A model generated the notes under the pieces. That model was given only the letters and a program-made list of their open reading frames with translations. It made no database searches and was not told the origin of the DNA. A stretch of DNA of 64,000 nt from Diphasiastrum complanatum (Eukaryota > Streptophyta > Lycopodiopsida > Lycopodiales > Lycopodiaceae), in NCBI GenBank assembly GCA_029204225.1, contig CM055108.1, positions 15,336,722 through 15,400,721 on the forward strand. The letters run 5' to 3'. Each line of letters opens with the position of its first letter. Within the stretch, counting starts at the first letter, position 1. Position numbers and translations under genes: made by a program. Below are positions 11,867 through 22,434 of the stretch, piece after piece.

Positions 11867-12206
11867 TGTCAAGGATCTTACTGGCAGTATAGTTAGCTAA
11901 TTTGCAAACAATCTGACATCAATTAGATAAACAGTAAAGAGAGATCACACACTAACCCAAGAGAACACTTCTGAACTATATTTACAAAAGAGACTAAAAG
12001 ATATATATACACAGTCTAATTTTTGTGGGGTACCGTTGCATGGCAGTTTGGTCCCCATTACGAGACGTGTGTCCCAACTTACACTACGTGTACCGTCAAA
12101 CTGGCACGCATGCATACTATCACAAAGGCAGTAAAAAGCTCGAAATCACTGCTGAACACGAAAAGTCATGAACTGTGAGAGAAACTCAAGCTTACTTATT
12201 CTAACA
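11867..12206 (-). repeat. Copia-3 5' LTR (340 bp)
   Basis: On the minus strand the LTR begins TGTTAGAATAAG and ends CCTTGACA next to the PBS. The start resembles the Copia-9 LTR (AGTTAGAATTAAAG) but keeps the canonical TG. TATATATA sequence near 12000 could be its promoter box. The partner LTR was not found. Confidence 0.6.
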
Positions 12207-12800
12207 CAGAATTCGATTATACAAGTATAACACCACATTTATATCCTTATCCAAATCACTTTTAAGCTACCTATAGATCTATTAGAATAGATCTGTTAAC
12301 TCTACAAGTAATTGTCAAACACAATACTTGATTATATATCTTTGTTCATCAAATAGGTTAAGTGCATTAGATAACCTTAGTAACCAAGAATACATAGTAG
12401 ATCCAAACACGATTATTAGTGTATATATGAAAATAATCTCACTATGACTCAGTACATAAACACATATATCATTATCTGGTAGATTTCTCCAAATCCGCAT
12501 TTGTTACTCACATATATCATTGAGAATCTTGTAACTCATCTACATAATATTCTATTTCTCTTGAGTAAATAACATATTTGGGAAATCTCCAAAGTAAATA
12601 ATTCCACATCAAAAGTTTTCCAACTATCATACTTTACCCACAAAAATTTCTTCAACCAGTCAACCTATTTCAGATCTTAGTGTCAAACCAAGATTAGGTT
12701 GACGTATATAGACATCTTTGGATATAAGGTTAAGATTAAAACTTTATTTCATCTGAATTTTAAATTAATCTTTACCACAACTATCCATTATCATGAATAT
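12207..12800. other. AT-rich stretch, no gene seen
   Basis: This lies between the Copia-3 LTR and the Gypsy-1 protease end. No long frame, PBS, PPT or tandem repeat was recognised. The missing Gypsy-1 polymerase would have begun here. Confidence 0.4.
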
Positions 12801-13127
12801 TTAACAGCTCAAAAATCTCCAAGCATTATTAGGAATATCAATTACTACGAGATCAATAGAAAACTTGAGACCTCCTAGTTTGATCAGCACGTGCGGAAGG
12901 AAACCGGTAGGTCGGACCACACTTTGATCAGCCATCCGAAGCTGACAAGTAGGTTTGGCTAGCTTGTCGCTCAGATTCCATTCCATGAGGTGTGTGGAAA
13001 TGATATTAACCCCGGAACCTTTGTTGAGTACTGCTAAAACTTCACGAGATTGATGATGGGTAGCTAGGATTTTGATGTTGCCTCGTTCGCTAAGTGGATT
13101 GGTTAGATGTAAGGGCATTTCAGGCAA
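12801..13127 (-). pseudogene. Gypsy-1 retropepsin-like protease, active site lost
   Basis: About 108 codons contain REVLAVLNKGSGVNIIS. Plant gypsy proteases have D-S/T-G-S-x-N at this place, so Asn-Lys-Gly replaces the catalytic Asp-Ser-Gly. The downstream LRMADQSVVRPTG and FSIDLVVIDI strands fit the retropepsin fold. It is probably the C-terminal part of the gag-protease polyprotein. Confidence 0.7.
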
Positions 13128-13411
13128 CTCGTCAATAGTGGTGGTGGTATTTGATTGGATCTATTGTTTCCACTGGCCAGCATGCTTCCAGAGTACATGG
13201 AAGAGAAGAGTGACATTGGCTTGTAGTAGATCTCCCCAAACTTCGGTACCTTCAAGGGTTTTGCTTCAAAGGGCTTGGGAGGTACTTTATGGGAAGAGGA
13301 AGATTGTTGGTCGGCATTGCGGATTTGCTGGTGATACTCATGATGCAGCTGAATTTCTTCAGACGAGTGAGGGTAAACTATTGGGGTTGAATCATCACTT
13401 GGAGGAACATC

Positions 13412-14824
13412 CTATGGTTGAGTTTTGCTGGGTCCAAGTGTAGGGGCTTGGCATTGGGTTTGTGTCCGAGTCAAGACCCAAGCAGGATGTGTTTCGATTG
13501 GTAAGATTTCTACTTGCACTGAACAGACAGGAGCGGCTGGCTTAGATCGGGATGGGCAGTCCTTCACGTGATATTCAATACCACGGTTTTCACAAGCTGA
13601 GAGAAAGCGGAGTTTATCTGGGCAACAAATACTAGGATGTTTACCTGCATAGATAAAGCATCCTCGTATTGCGGGCAGTTGATGTGCGACAAAGACATCT
13701 TGGCTTGGATTGTAAGCTTGGGCATTGGGATCTATTGGTTGAGCATTAGAATCATAAGTATAATAAACAACCATTTCAGTAGAGTACTGTGGTTGAGTAT
13801 TGTCTTCCACATAGTAGGTGGCCGGATCGATGGTATTTGGATCAAGATAATGGACAACGTTTTGTGGGGTAGGTTGGTTAACAACAAATTGTTGTCGTGA
13901 GGATTGGTATTGATTTGGTGCAGGTGGTCATGGTCGGTAAACCCTTGGTCGTGGCACAGGTTGTTGTGGCGGGTAAGGGTGGTAAGCTCGATAGATGGTG
14001 GGTCTGGTGGCTGCTGGGAAATGATTTCGCAATTGAGGGCATTCATTAGCAGTGTGATGATGTGAGCAGATTGGACACCAGACATTTTCCCTTGCTGGAA
14101 AGGATTTCTCAACAATCTGTTTCATGGCAGTTTGGAAATCGGTAGTGAGTTTATCCATATGAGATTGTTGAGCTTTTTGCCAGGTTTCCATTTGATGTAG
14201 AAGTTCAGAAGAGTGAGCAATATTATCAGACTTCGGGTGATTAGGACAGTCTGGATTCTTAGATTTCTTTTCACGATGGTCAAAGTCATCGTCGGAACCT
14301 TTGTCTTCTTCATGGATAGCATTGGTCATCACATCTTTAAGTTGATCATAAAGGTCAACTGGTTTGAGATCACGCCGGATGTTTTTTGGCAATCCAACTA
14401 AGAATAGTTTTATGGCCATTCGTTTGGTGATATTTTCATCAACCCATTCTACTTTGAGACGTTTAAAACGCTCAATGTAGTTTCAGACAGACTCTTCGCA
14501 ACACATCTTGATATGAGTAATTTGAATAAACGGGCTCTGAGTCAGTTTGGATGGTTTGAAACGCTTGATGAGAGTGTCCTTGAGGGTGGTCCAAGAAGCA
14601 AGATCAGGAGCTTCGAGATTCAAGTACCACTCCTTGGCGGTGCCATAGAGTACCATGGGAAATAGATGAAGGTTTTCAGTTGAAAAATGACATGCATTAT
14701 CAAAGTCTTGGAGAAATCAGACCGGGTCAGATTCGCCATCGTACTTTGGTGCATCGATACGTGAAATTCTTTGTTCTAGTCGTGGAGGAGTCGGATTAGA
14801 AGATTCAGCACAGTCACGAGACAT
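13412..14824 (-). pseudogene. gag: Gypsy-1 gag
   Basis: The frame can be read from ATG at 14824 (MSRDCAESSNPTPPR) through a retrotransposon gag capsid region: KYDGESDPV, FLQDFDNACHFS and YGTAKEWYLNL. The capsid end has NITKRMAIKLFLVGLPKNI, and WCPICSHHHTANECP looks like a nucleocapsid zinc site. A Pro/Gln/Tyr-rich tail follows. Stops fall after DPV, after EESV and after PRVYRP, and the frame shifts near 13800. It packages element RNA in functional relatives; this copy is broken. Confidence 0.75.
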
Positions 14825-15666
14825 GATGCAGAATATAGATGAGTAGGACAATATTGTACTTGGTAAAAGGGTAGTTTGCTTGCAAAATGGATAGTGTAGG
14901 ACAAAAACTGGTCTTTCTAATTGTAATAGAATTCGCGGACAGGCTGAGAAATCGTGGAGAGGCAGATGAATCTAATTGTAATACTTGCGAATTTTGAAAA
15001 GGAGTTTTGAATGTCAGAATAGTAATTTTTTTAGATTTTCTGGGAAAAAATTGGAGTTTCAGAATTTGCGGATAGGACAGGGAAATCGTGCTCTTTGAGA
15101 ACAAATTCTTAGGCTAGATGGCGAATTCTAACAGAGAGGTTTGACTGGCAGATAGGGATTATGGAAAAAAAAAAGTGATGTTCTGACAGTAAACGGGCAA
15201 AATCTCTGAGATAGAATTTGCGGAGCTGCTGGAGGACTGATCTTAAAGAGATCTAGCCTCAGTGAAGCCGGTGAATTTTAGGACAAAGATTTGGGTGAGA
15301 AATAAGGGATTTTGACAATATGTTAGGCTATTTTCTCAAAATCTGATCGTTGTTAGAATTCGTGGAGGTGATAAAATGAAAGATCAGGGTCTGTTAAGGC
15401 TGCAGACAGGCTGGCGAATTCTGATATACCTTTTTGGTTGTGAAAAAAGTCACTTGGGTCACTTCTTTTGAAGAAAATGCCCAAGTTGACTCTTTTGTTG
15501 CTTCCCCTCGGTTGAAGAAGTTGCTTCGCAGCTCGTGTAGGACCTGGAGAGACGATGCGTGCTGTTTGTTGGTAGATAGAGACAAGCACACAAGCAAACA
15601 TACAACACGGAAGCAAAGAAAACAAAAAGAAAAAGGAGAAGAAGCTAGGTAAAAAATACTTAAAAA
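14825..15666 (-). other. Gypsy-1 leader with reiterated motif
   Basis: This untranslated leader carries AGAATTYGYGGA at 14929, 15061, 15213 and 15355, spaced 132-152 bp. A related GGCGAATTCT occurs near 15120 and 15413. The spacing suggests an old tandem array of about 145 bp. No gene is supported. Confidence 0.6.
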
Positions 15667-15681
15667 GCGAGAACGGCGCCA
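15667..15681 (-). other. Gypsy-1 primer-binding site
   Basis: On the minus strand it reads TGGCGCCGTTCTCGC, close to the plant gypsy consensus TGGCGCCGTTGCCGG. One base separates it from TGTTGGAAG at 15683, the likely LTR edge. Confidence 0.7.
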
Positions 15682-16240
15682 ATGTTGGAAGTAAATCTGG
15701 TTTGTCAATGTTTGGCTAGATCTACTCACGATGTGGTGTAGTATAGAGAGGATCGTCCGCTTTCTAAGTTTTTACCAAGCTTTAGACGGAGTACGAAAAC
15801 AAAACAATGATGAAGCACTAAGGCTTACCCAACTAGAGCCCGAAATAGAAATGAAATTAACTGAGATGACAAAATACAAAACCTTACTAAGGCTTACCCA
15901 ACTAGCAAGGTGATTAATTATTTCCTAGATTAACATGCAAAGGGTAATAAAATGAGATTGTGGAAAATACTAAGCAAATAAGCAATAATGAACATGCCAC
16001 AATAAAACCGATGAAAAGGAGGCAAGAGGAGGCCCGGGCACCTTCCCTCAAGCTATGCACCTTTCCAAAGAAAACACAAATGAAATACAATGATAATTCT
16101 CCAAAAGAGAGAGCAAGATAGCTTAATCTTAAAAGTGCCGTTTACAATGCAAATACCTCTCCTTTTATGGCAAGGAGGGTCTTCCATAAGTGTCTACTAA
16201 CTTATGGGACTAATCTATTTCTAGCCTTTCAAAAATTTCT

Positions 16241-16340
16241 AACTTAGGATTTAGAACTTCAAATCTCTTAACTTAGGAAAACTTAAGATGAAATATTTCT
16301 AATCTTAAGTTTCCTAAGTCTAAGTTCTAAATCTAAGTTT
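16241..16340. repeat. Long imperfect hairpin (foldback)
   Basis: The left arm 16241-16289 and right arm 16302-16340 are complementary over two blocks: AACTTAGGATTTAGAACTT with AAGTTCTAAATCTAAGTT, and CTTAGGAAAACTTAAGAT with ATCTTAAGTTTCCTAAG. A 12-base loop and a small internal asymmetry separate them. As RNA it would be a long double-stranded stem. Confidence 0.8.
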
Positions 16341-16368
16341 AAGCTATTTTATTATTATTTAAGCTTCT

Positions 16369-16455
16369 ACTCATGGACTTACAAAACACATGCCATGGCT
16401 TGAAGTTTATTGACAGATACTCATGCGTGGTCTTACAAAACACATGCCACGGAGT
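16369..16455. repeat. Short direct repeat
   Basis: ACTCATG...CTTACAAAACACATGCCA occurs twice about 50 bp apart (near 16370-16398 and 16419-16453), with small differences. Confidence 0.7.
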
Positions 16456-17636
16456 TTTATTTCTTTCTTTTCTCTGTGTTAGCATAGTTGCTAACAACTT
16501 TGCGACTCAACCTTCTCTCTGTCATTCGTCCTGTTTATATAGGAACAGAGGAAAAATGATTTAAGCTAATCATCAGATTACAAGAACCAGTTTAAGCATG
16601 TTCAAATTATTTTTAGTTTGATGTCTCCTTTGTTCGTGGAGTTCGTGCTGCATCTGGTACTTTGCTTGATCTTCCTTGTACTTGGATCATGAAGATCCAC
16701 CATTTTCGCAGCCATCTTTGTAGCCGTATGTGACCGCAATCAATTGTCTATAGTGCGTTGCGGTTGTGAAGGTTCTTTTCAGTTGTGAGGAGAGAACCGT
16801 TGTGAACCATATTCGTTGACTCTGTGGTGGCCTTCGATTAGCTTTCTTTGTGGATTGTCTTCAGTTTGCTTCGTAGGTGACCATAAGATCCAGCTTGGTG
16901 GTTGCCTTCCGTATATTTCGCATGTGACAACAAGTTTCATTTTGTGGTGTCTTGGCGGCTTCTCATCGTGTCTGGGCCATGGTCTTCGCTTCTTCATCAT
17001 AATTGCTGACCTTTGGTTTGCTAAAGCATCATAGTGGGCCGTAGGTTGGAGTGTTGCGGTTGCAATTGACTCCTTCTGTTGGTCTTCGTATGTGAGTCCG
17101 TGCGGACTTGTTGCAGTGCGTTGTGGTGGCCTCTGTTGCCTTCATTGTTTTGGTTTCGTGGTTGCCTTCAATTTGGTTTTGTTTCGTTGGTCTTTACTTA
17201 TAACCTTAACATAATTTATGCGGTGCGTTGCGGTTGCAGTTGCGTTCGGTTTACTTTGACTTTGCAATGGACCATAGGCAGGACCTTACGGTTGCCTGCG
17301 GTGCTTTCGTTGTTTGCAAGACTTTGCAATTGTCTGGCATGGCCTTTATTGAAACCATTTCCAGGAGCATTGCGGTTGTTTATGGTTTCTGTCTGTGGAC
17401 AATTTTCGTGTATTTCTATAGAGACGGTCTGCTGGCCTTTTACGAGTATTTTTGCTGGTGAGGCCTATTGGCCCTTTACTTGTATTTCTACAAGTACTGC
17501 ATCATAGGTAGAAACATCATGTTTCTTGATAAGGTTCAATGCCTTTGGCATTCTGGTATTCCTTCACTGTGATCAGAATCCGATTTGGCCATTTTTTGCA
17601 AGTTTTTGGCTTTTTTTAGTTTTTTTGGTTTGGGTG

Positions 17637-17775
17637 TCAGATGTGATCTGTCAGGAGCTACAATGTCGGATGCAAAATGTCGAATGCAGTGTTGTCAGAT
17701 GTAATCAAAATGCAGTGTCGGATGTAAGTGGAATGTAGAGTCAGATGTAGAAAAATGTGAGGTCCGGATGTAAGT
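17637..17775. repeat. Reiterated GTCGGATGTAA-like motif
   Basis: About seven copies of GTC(G/A)GATG(T/C)-A lie within 140 bp, spaced irregularly by 14-28 bp. They lie in LTR-like DNA, and no function is suggested by the sequence. Confidence 0.6.
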
Positions 17776-18214
17776 GTATATGCAGATTATGTCTTGTTGG
17801 AAATTAAGCCCACAGTTGTCTCCTTGGAATCATAACTTAGATAGCCAAACTATTTGACGAATGTCTACAAACGGACTTCCGGCTGATCTCCAACAAAGGT
17901 TAACCAATCCTACCATAATTTCAAGTACAAATGTTAAGTTCAATTTGCATATTTTGTACCAAAGGCTAAATTGCATATTTTGTGAGCCCCATGCAGGTAA
18001 TTCCCAAAAGATGGAAAATTATGTGGGAGCTAGTAATTTGGTCCCTCTCAAACTTGAGATGTATTTAGAAAATCACTTGAATCACCATGAAAATATCCAG
18101 AAAGACCATTCTTGTGTGTAAAGGATGAGCAAAGTTTTCCTTTTCCATTAAAATTGTAAGATGAGTTTAGAAAAAGTAGGCATGATTCTCAATGATAATT
18201 CAATTTATTGAATT

Positions 18215-18580
18215 GGTCAAATTTCTAAATATAGCAAGTGTTTATGGGCATGAAAATTTATTTATGGACTTTCATGACTTACCGACAAGTAAATTGATGG
18301 TTGTTGTGTGAGGGTTATGTATGGTGACAGGCTAAGTGCAATTAAGTGGTCTAGAAAATAAAACAAAAAATTAGACTATTTTACATAGTAATGCTAGGGT
18401 CAAATTTCTAACTATAGCAAATGTCTATGGGCATGTAAATCTATTTATGGACTTTTATGACTTACTGACAAGTAAATTGATGGTTGTTGTGTGAGGGTTA
18501 TATATAGTGACACAAGACTAACTGCAATTAAGTGGTCTAGAAAATAAAACAAAAAATTAGACTATTGTATATAGTAATGC
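18215..18580. repeat. 183-bp tandem duplication
   Basis: Two head-to-tail copies, 18215-18397 and 18398-18580, both begin GGTCAAATTTCTAA and end GTAATGCTA with few differences. The second copy runs into the right arm of the inverted repeat. Confidence 0.85.
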
Positions 18581-19420
18581 TAGGGTTATCAAGTAATACA
18601 TAAATAGAAAAAAAATACACTAGGAATGCACAATTAGTAGCTCAGTGAAAGACTAGTCCTAATCTTTAGAAAAGTAGATTCTTGTACATTCATTAATGCT
18701 AGGGCATTTTATTGATTCAAATATAAAATAGAAAAGGAGTCATAGTCATTATAAAAGTAGACTATTGTTCATTTTGGGGCTAGTGCCTCAAGAGATATTA
18801 CGTGTTCTCACAATAAGTAATAATCTCAAAAGATGACATCATGGTCTCATGATAAATGTGAATCTCAAGAGAAATTAGATGTCGTAATCTCACTTAGGGC
18901 CCTCATATTGGCATTTATGGAGAAATGGTTTGTCTAGTGATGTTTCATGGTGGTAAGGGTCATTTGAGAATTAGTTACAATGAGCTTGTTAGGGCAAGAC
19001 ATAACTTAAAAAATCACTTTAATCACCATGAAAATATCTCGAAAAACCATTCTTGTGTGTAAAGGATGAGCGAAAGTTTTTCTTACCCACTAAAATTGTA
19101 AGATGAGTTTAAAAAACAGGCATGATTCTCAAGTCATATATTTAGAATTAGTCAAATTTCTGCCTATAGCAAATGTTTATGGGCATGTAAATTTATTTTA
19201 TGGGCTTTTATGACTTACAAGTAAATTAGAGGGAGAAATTTTGCCATATGTAGTTTAGTCCGAAATTTTAAAAAGTATCTTTTGATATGTATTTTAATTC
19301 AAAATTTTGAAAAGTATCTTCTTCAGTGGAATTCATCCCTAAAAGTAAATTGTCACGGGAGATTTTGACCCTTGGGAAAAGAATAAAATATACTTTCCAC
19401 CAAATTCAATGTAGATTAGT
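18330..19420 (+). repeat. Right arm of ~1.3-kb inverted repeat
   Basis: This matches the reverse complement of 7240-8640. The match runs from GTGCAATTAAGTGGTCTAG (left arm near 8615) to the AAAATTTTGAAAAGTATCTT stretch near 19300 (left arm near 7390). It lacks the 400-bp duplication of the left arm. AT-rich and non-coding. Confidence 0.7.
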
Positions 19421-20681
19421 AGCTTTTATCAAGTGGAAAAGGATATTAAAAATTTCATACCCAAGTAGTTATGTGAAAAGGTTACCGCTAAAATTCATAT
19501 ATTGAGGTTAGTACATAGAAAAGGACAACATAGATAAATCATTATGAATTATGAGATGTGGAAAGCATGCTTGTGTGTGACACTTTAGTATACAGGGAAG
19601 GCCCCTGTCTAAGGCAGGGTCCAATGGCCTTAGATCGGGGAAGGCATGAAGAGGGGGCCTTAACCGACATTAAACAATCTTAATTTTTTTACCCTTTTTT
19701 ACAAAGTTTTAGAAGTTTTCTAGTATATTACCCTACACCCCGCTATTTTCACCATATAGAGTTGTCTTTGCTAGCATCAAGCATGGTGTAATGGAGATCC
19801 ATGGAATGGGACGGTCATCCATGCAACAAGGGCATATATTCTAAGAGCAACATTTTCACAGAAGTGTTACTAGCTCTATGAGTAGCAGAGTATGGAGATC
19901 TATCTAGCAAGGCCGTATTTTCATTCCAAAGAACTGTAGGTTTGCAAGTAGCAAAGGACATTTTTAGGTGATGTTGAGCTATGTTTCTTAGCTTCCTTGT
20001 TTTTCTTGGACTTAGGTGATGTTGTTGGTCATTTTACAAATGAAGGTTGTCTCGCTATATATAATTTTGTCAATGGACATCTTTGTGAGATGAGTTTCAA
20101 TAGATATTAATTTTTCACACAAGTAAAAATTCTATACAACAGGTAGTAGTCATTAGTTTTTTGCACCATGTAATGAATTTTTAGGTTAAAAAATAGTTTT
20201 ATGGGTAGTGAGAACTAACTTGTTAATTACTATTATGTTGTGGAAATTACCCTTGTGGTAAAATAATTTTTCAAAGAGGGACCTTACAAACATAAAGCTT
20301 TTTGTGTAAAGTTTTGCTGAGTACAAACGTCAAATTCTCCGAAGGGTTATTCTAAATACAAAGTATATGTTTTGAGAGTGCTCTACATAGTATGAGAGAG
20401 GGGTTTCCCTCTTCACTAATGTGCATTGCCTCGGGATTTAGACCAAGGGCTGCGGGGTACATGTTTGATTGTTGGAGGTACGTTGCACTTTGCATGACCT
20501 TATTTGCAAGCTCACATATATATGTATATGTATATTTATATGTATATAGACAAATAATATATGGGGTTGCATGAGTGGTATATGTGTGAACAACATGACA
20601 CATCCATGGGGCAAATAGTGATTAGACGGTTAAATTGGTGCATTGTTCATAAGACAGAAGAATGTGCATATCTTGCTCACA
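19421..20681. other. Upstream region of the MACPF-like gene
   Basis: No gene is supported here. A TATATG-type microsatellite lies at about 20516-20550. The stretch ends at a strong TATA box, so the promoter of the downstream gene should lie in its right part. Confidence 0.45.
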
Positions 20682-20691
20682 TATATAAAAG
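20682..20691 (+). promoter_or_regulatory. TATA box of the MACPF-like gene
   Basis: TATATAAAAG is an excellent plant TATA box. Transcription would start near 20715-20722. It is the nearest strong box upstream of the CDS at 22435, but 1.75 kb away, which fits with a long 5'-UTR intron. Transcript data are lacking, so the link is inferred. Confidence 0.5.
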
Positions 20692-20820
20692 GGGCTTCCA
20701 CCCCTCACATGATTCATCTTTTTTTTGCCCTCTTGTTGCATGATTTATCCTGCTCCCACATAGCCATTTGATTGGAGTAAGGGAGAAGCTAGTTCTTCAA
20801 CCTGCTTCCTGTTCCATCAA

Positions 20821-22413
20821 GTATAGCTACACTCTTCTCTGTGCTCTCTACTTGACTCTAAAGGCATCTTTCATCTCCTCAATATTTTGGAGGAAGGGCC
20901 TTGATTTCATATAGAAGGCAGCATATTATCTGCAAACAGAGGTCCGAGTTGCTGGTTTGTGAGTAGATTAAGCTAGTAAAGAGTAAATAATGCAAGACGT
21001 TGGCTTTTGTTGTTTGATTAAATTATTGAAGTGTCAAACGTTATTGTACTAACTCTACTGCCTTCAGCTGGTAGTTTCATTGTACGATAATTGCAATATT
21101 TGATAGCTGTGTGACGTTATAGAGCTATGTACTGTTCTTATAAGCTTGAGGCTTCAGCTATTTTGTCACGTGATTTGACTTCCTCTGAAGGCTGTGCCTA
21201 ATATGTTCCTGCTAGCTCAGTGGAGCACTGCCTCAGTGCTATCCTTCGATAGTGGTTGTAATTAATGTGCATAATTTTTGAGTAAAATCATCATTCTCTT
21301 ACGTGTATAGTGTTTGGTAGCTGTACATGTACCGCATGATACTGCAGAGCTGTACTTCTGATATGTTCTTCTAAAATGACTTACGCTGCTTCATGCTACG
21401 GAATTTAATCTTATGTTATTTTGCAAGAAATGTTTTAGTGTTATCCATAAGAATAGTGGTTGTAATGTTTATATTGAACACTTTGTGAATAACATCTTCA
21501 TTCTATCAGAAATGCAGTGTCTTGTAACTGTTTGATGTTTCCGGATTATGTTTCTACTATCTGCTTCAGGACCTGGATACCTTAAGTTACTCTTTACGTA
21601 ATTTGGTCGTGTGATTCATCCACTTAATAGTGGCTGCGATGTGTGTAAGCTGTATTTTTTGAATAAAATTTTCATCATATGGAATGTAGTGTTTGATAAA
21701 TTGTACGATATTGTGGAGTTATGCTTCTAATATATTGCTGTAAGCTTAAGCTGTTTCAGGATCTTGAAATTCTTCAGCTATTCTGTAAGTAGCATGTTCC
21801 TGTTACTCATGATAGTAGTGGGGTTGTAGCGCATGCATACTGTATTCTTTCTGAATAAAATCCCCAATATGTCAGCAATTATGTGTTTATCAAGAGTGTG
21901 ATGGTGTTCTTCTCTTATGGTCCAATAAGCTAGTTAAGCTGCTTCAGTATCTGGGATTTCTTGAATTGGCTGTCACTTAACATGTTCTTGATATCCATCA
22001 ACAGGTGTACACTGTAAAGCGCTCTACATTTTGCTAAAATCTTCATTCTTTTGAAAATTTAGTGTTTGGTAACTGTTCATCTTGTAAAGTCAATGTGCTT
22101 TTGACATGTTCGAGTAAACTTAAGCTTGCTTCAGGATTTACGACCTCCTGAGTTTAATAGATGCACGTGAAATGAGAGAGTTATCCATCAGTGATGGTTT
22201 TAAGTTGTAACGTCTATGCTTGCCACCTTGTCAATAAAATTAATGGAAACTCTGAACAAGGATCAACTGTTCACAATATTGTAGGCTGTAGCTTGCTTGG
22301 CTTTCCTAAGAATTGGAAAATTCGCTGGAGAAACTGACTCGAGAGACAGAGAGGGGTCGGAGAAAGACAAGGATTTACATGAAATTTTGACTACTTGTTT
22401 TACTCGTGTGCAG
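20821..22413 (+). other. Probable 5'-UTR intron
   Basis: The acceptor is TTTTACTCGTGTGCAG ending at 22413, a pyrimidine-rich CAG 21 bases before the best start codon. The donor is less certain: GTATAG at 20821, or GTAAGG at 20777. The frame upstream of the acceptor can be read only from a TTG and has no similarity to anything I know, which supports non-coding status. The intron would be about 1.6 kb and hold the tandem repeat array. Confidence 0.5.
21050..22245 (+). repeat. Degenerate ~190-bp tandem array
   Basis: At least six diverged units can be aligned. Unit anchors (ATAGTGGTTGTAAT and derivatives) fall near 21251, 21453, 21627, 21812, 22001 and 22191, spaced 173-203 bp. Each unit then has a GAATAAAATCTTCATTCT-like block, a GTGTTTGGTAACTGT block, and a TTAAGCTGCTTCAGGATCT block. 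Exact AATAAA occurs at 21662, 21854 and 22233. The array lies in the probable intron just upstream of the CDS. Confidence 0.8.
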
Positions 22414-22434
22414 GGGATATTTTGGGAAGGTATC

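Larger units (their letters stand above)
9850..12206 (-). mobile_element. Copia-3, internally deleted Ty1/copia element
   Basis: Read on the minus strand, this holds an LTR (11867-12206), a PBS (11854-11865), a 1.16-kb leader (10690-11853) and then integrase fragments (10673-9938). Gag and protease are absent between leader and integrase. RT and the 3' LTR are absent on the other side. The leader is clearly related to that of Copia-9 (47094-48415), which ties the two parts to one copia lineage. Confidence 0.7.
12801..15682 (-). mobile_element. Gypsy-1, Ty3/gypsy remnant (gag, protease, leader, PBS)
   Basis: On the minus strand a gypsy-type PBS (15667-15681) is followed by an 840-bp leader with repeats, a gag frame and an aspartic protease domain. 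Reverse transcriptase, RNase H and integrase are absent. At least three in-frame stops lie in gag. Two replace a likely Trp, consistent with TGG-to-TGA change. Confidence 0.75.
15683..17890 (-). repeat. Candidate Gypsy-1 LTR or older LTR-like DNA
   Basis: The stretch starts TGTTGGA next to the PBS, and TCCAACA occurs at about 17887-17893. These would give short inverted ends for an LTR of about 2.2 kb. No second copy exists in the window, so the far end is a guess. It contains a long hairpin (16241-16340), the repeats at 16369-16455, several GTGCGTTGCGGTTG-like motifs between 16749 and 17380, and GTCRGATGTAA-like repeats at 17637-17775. The short open frames have no known domain. Confidence 0.35.

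Noticed and set aside
13072-13443. 123-codon + strand frame
   Set aside because: It is antisense to Gypsy-1 protease and gag and has no domain of its own.
17079-17507. 142-codon frame with hydrophobic, Cys-rich composition
   Set aside because: It lies in LTR-like DNA with reiterated GTGCGTTGCGG motifs. Overlapping frames are equally long and no domain is seen.
22297-22434. N-terminal extension of the MACPF-like protein (46 codons upstream of ATG 22435)
   Set aside because: It begins with TTG, not ATG, and runs across a good splice acceptor ending at 22413, so it is most likely intron plus 5' UTR.
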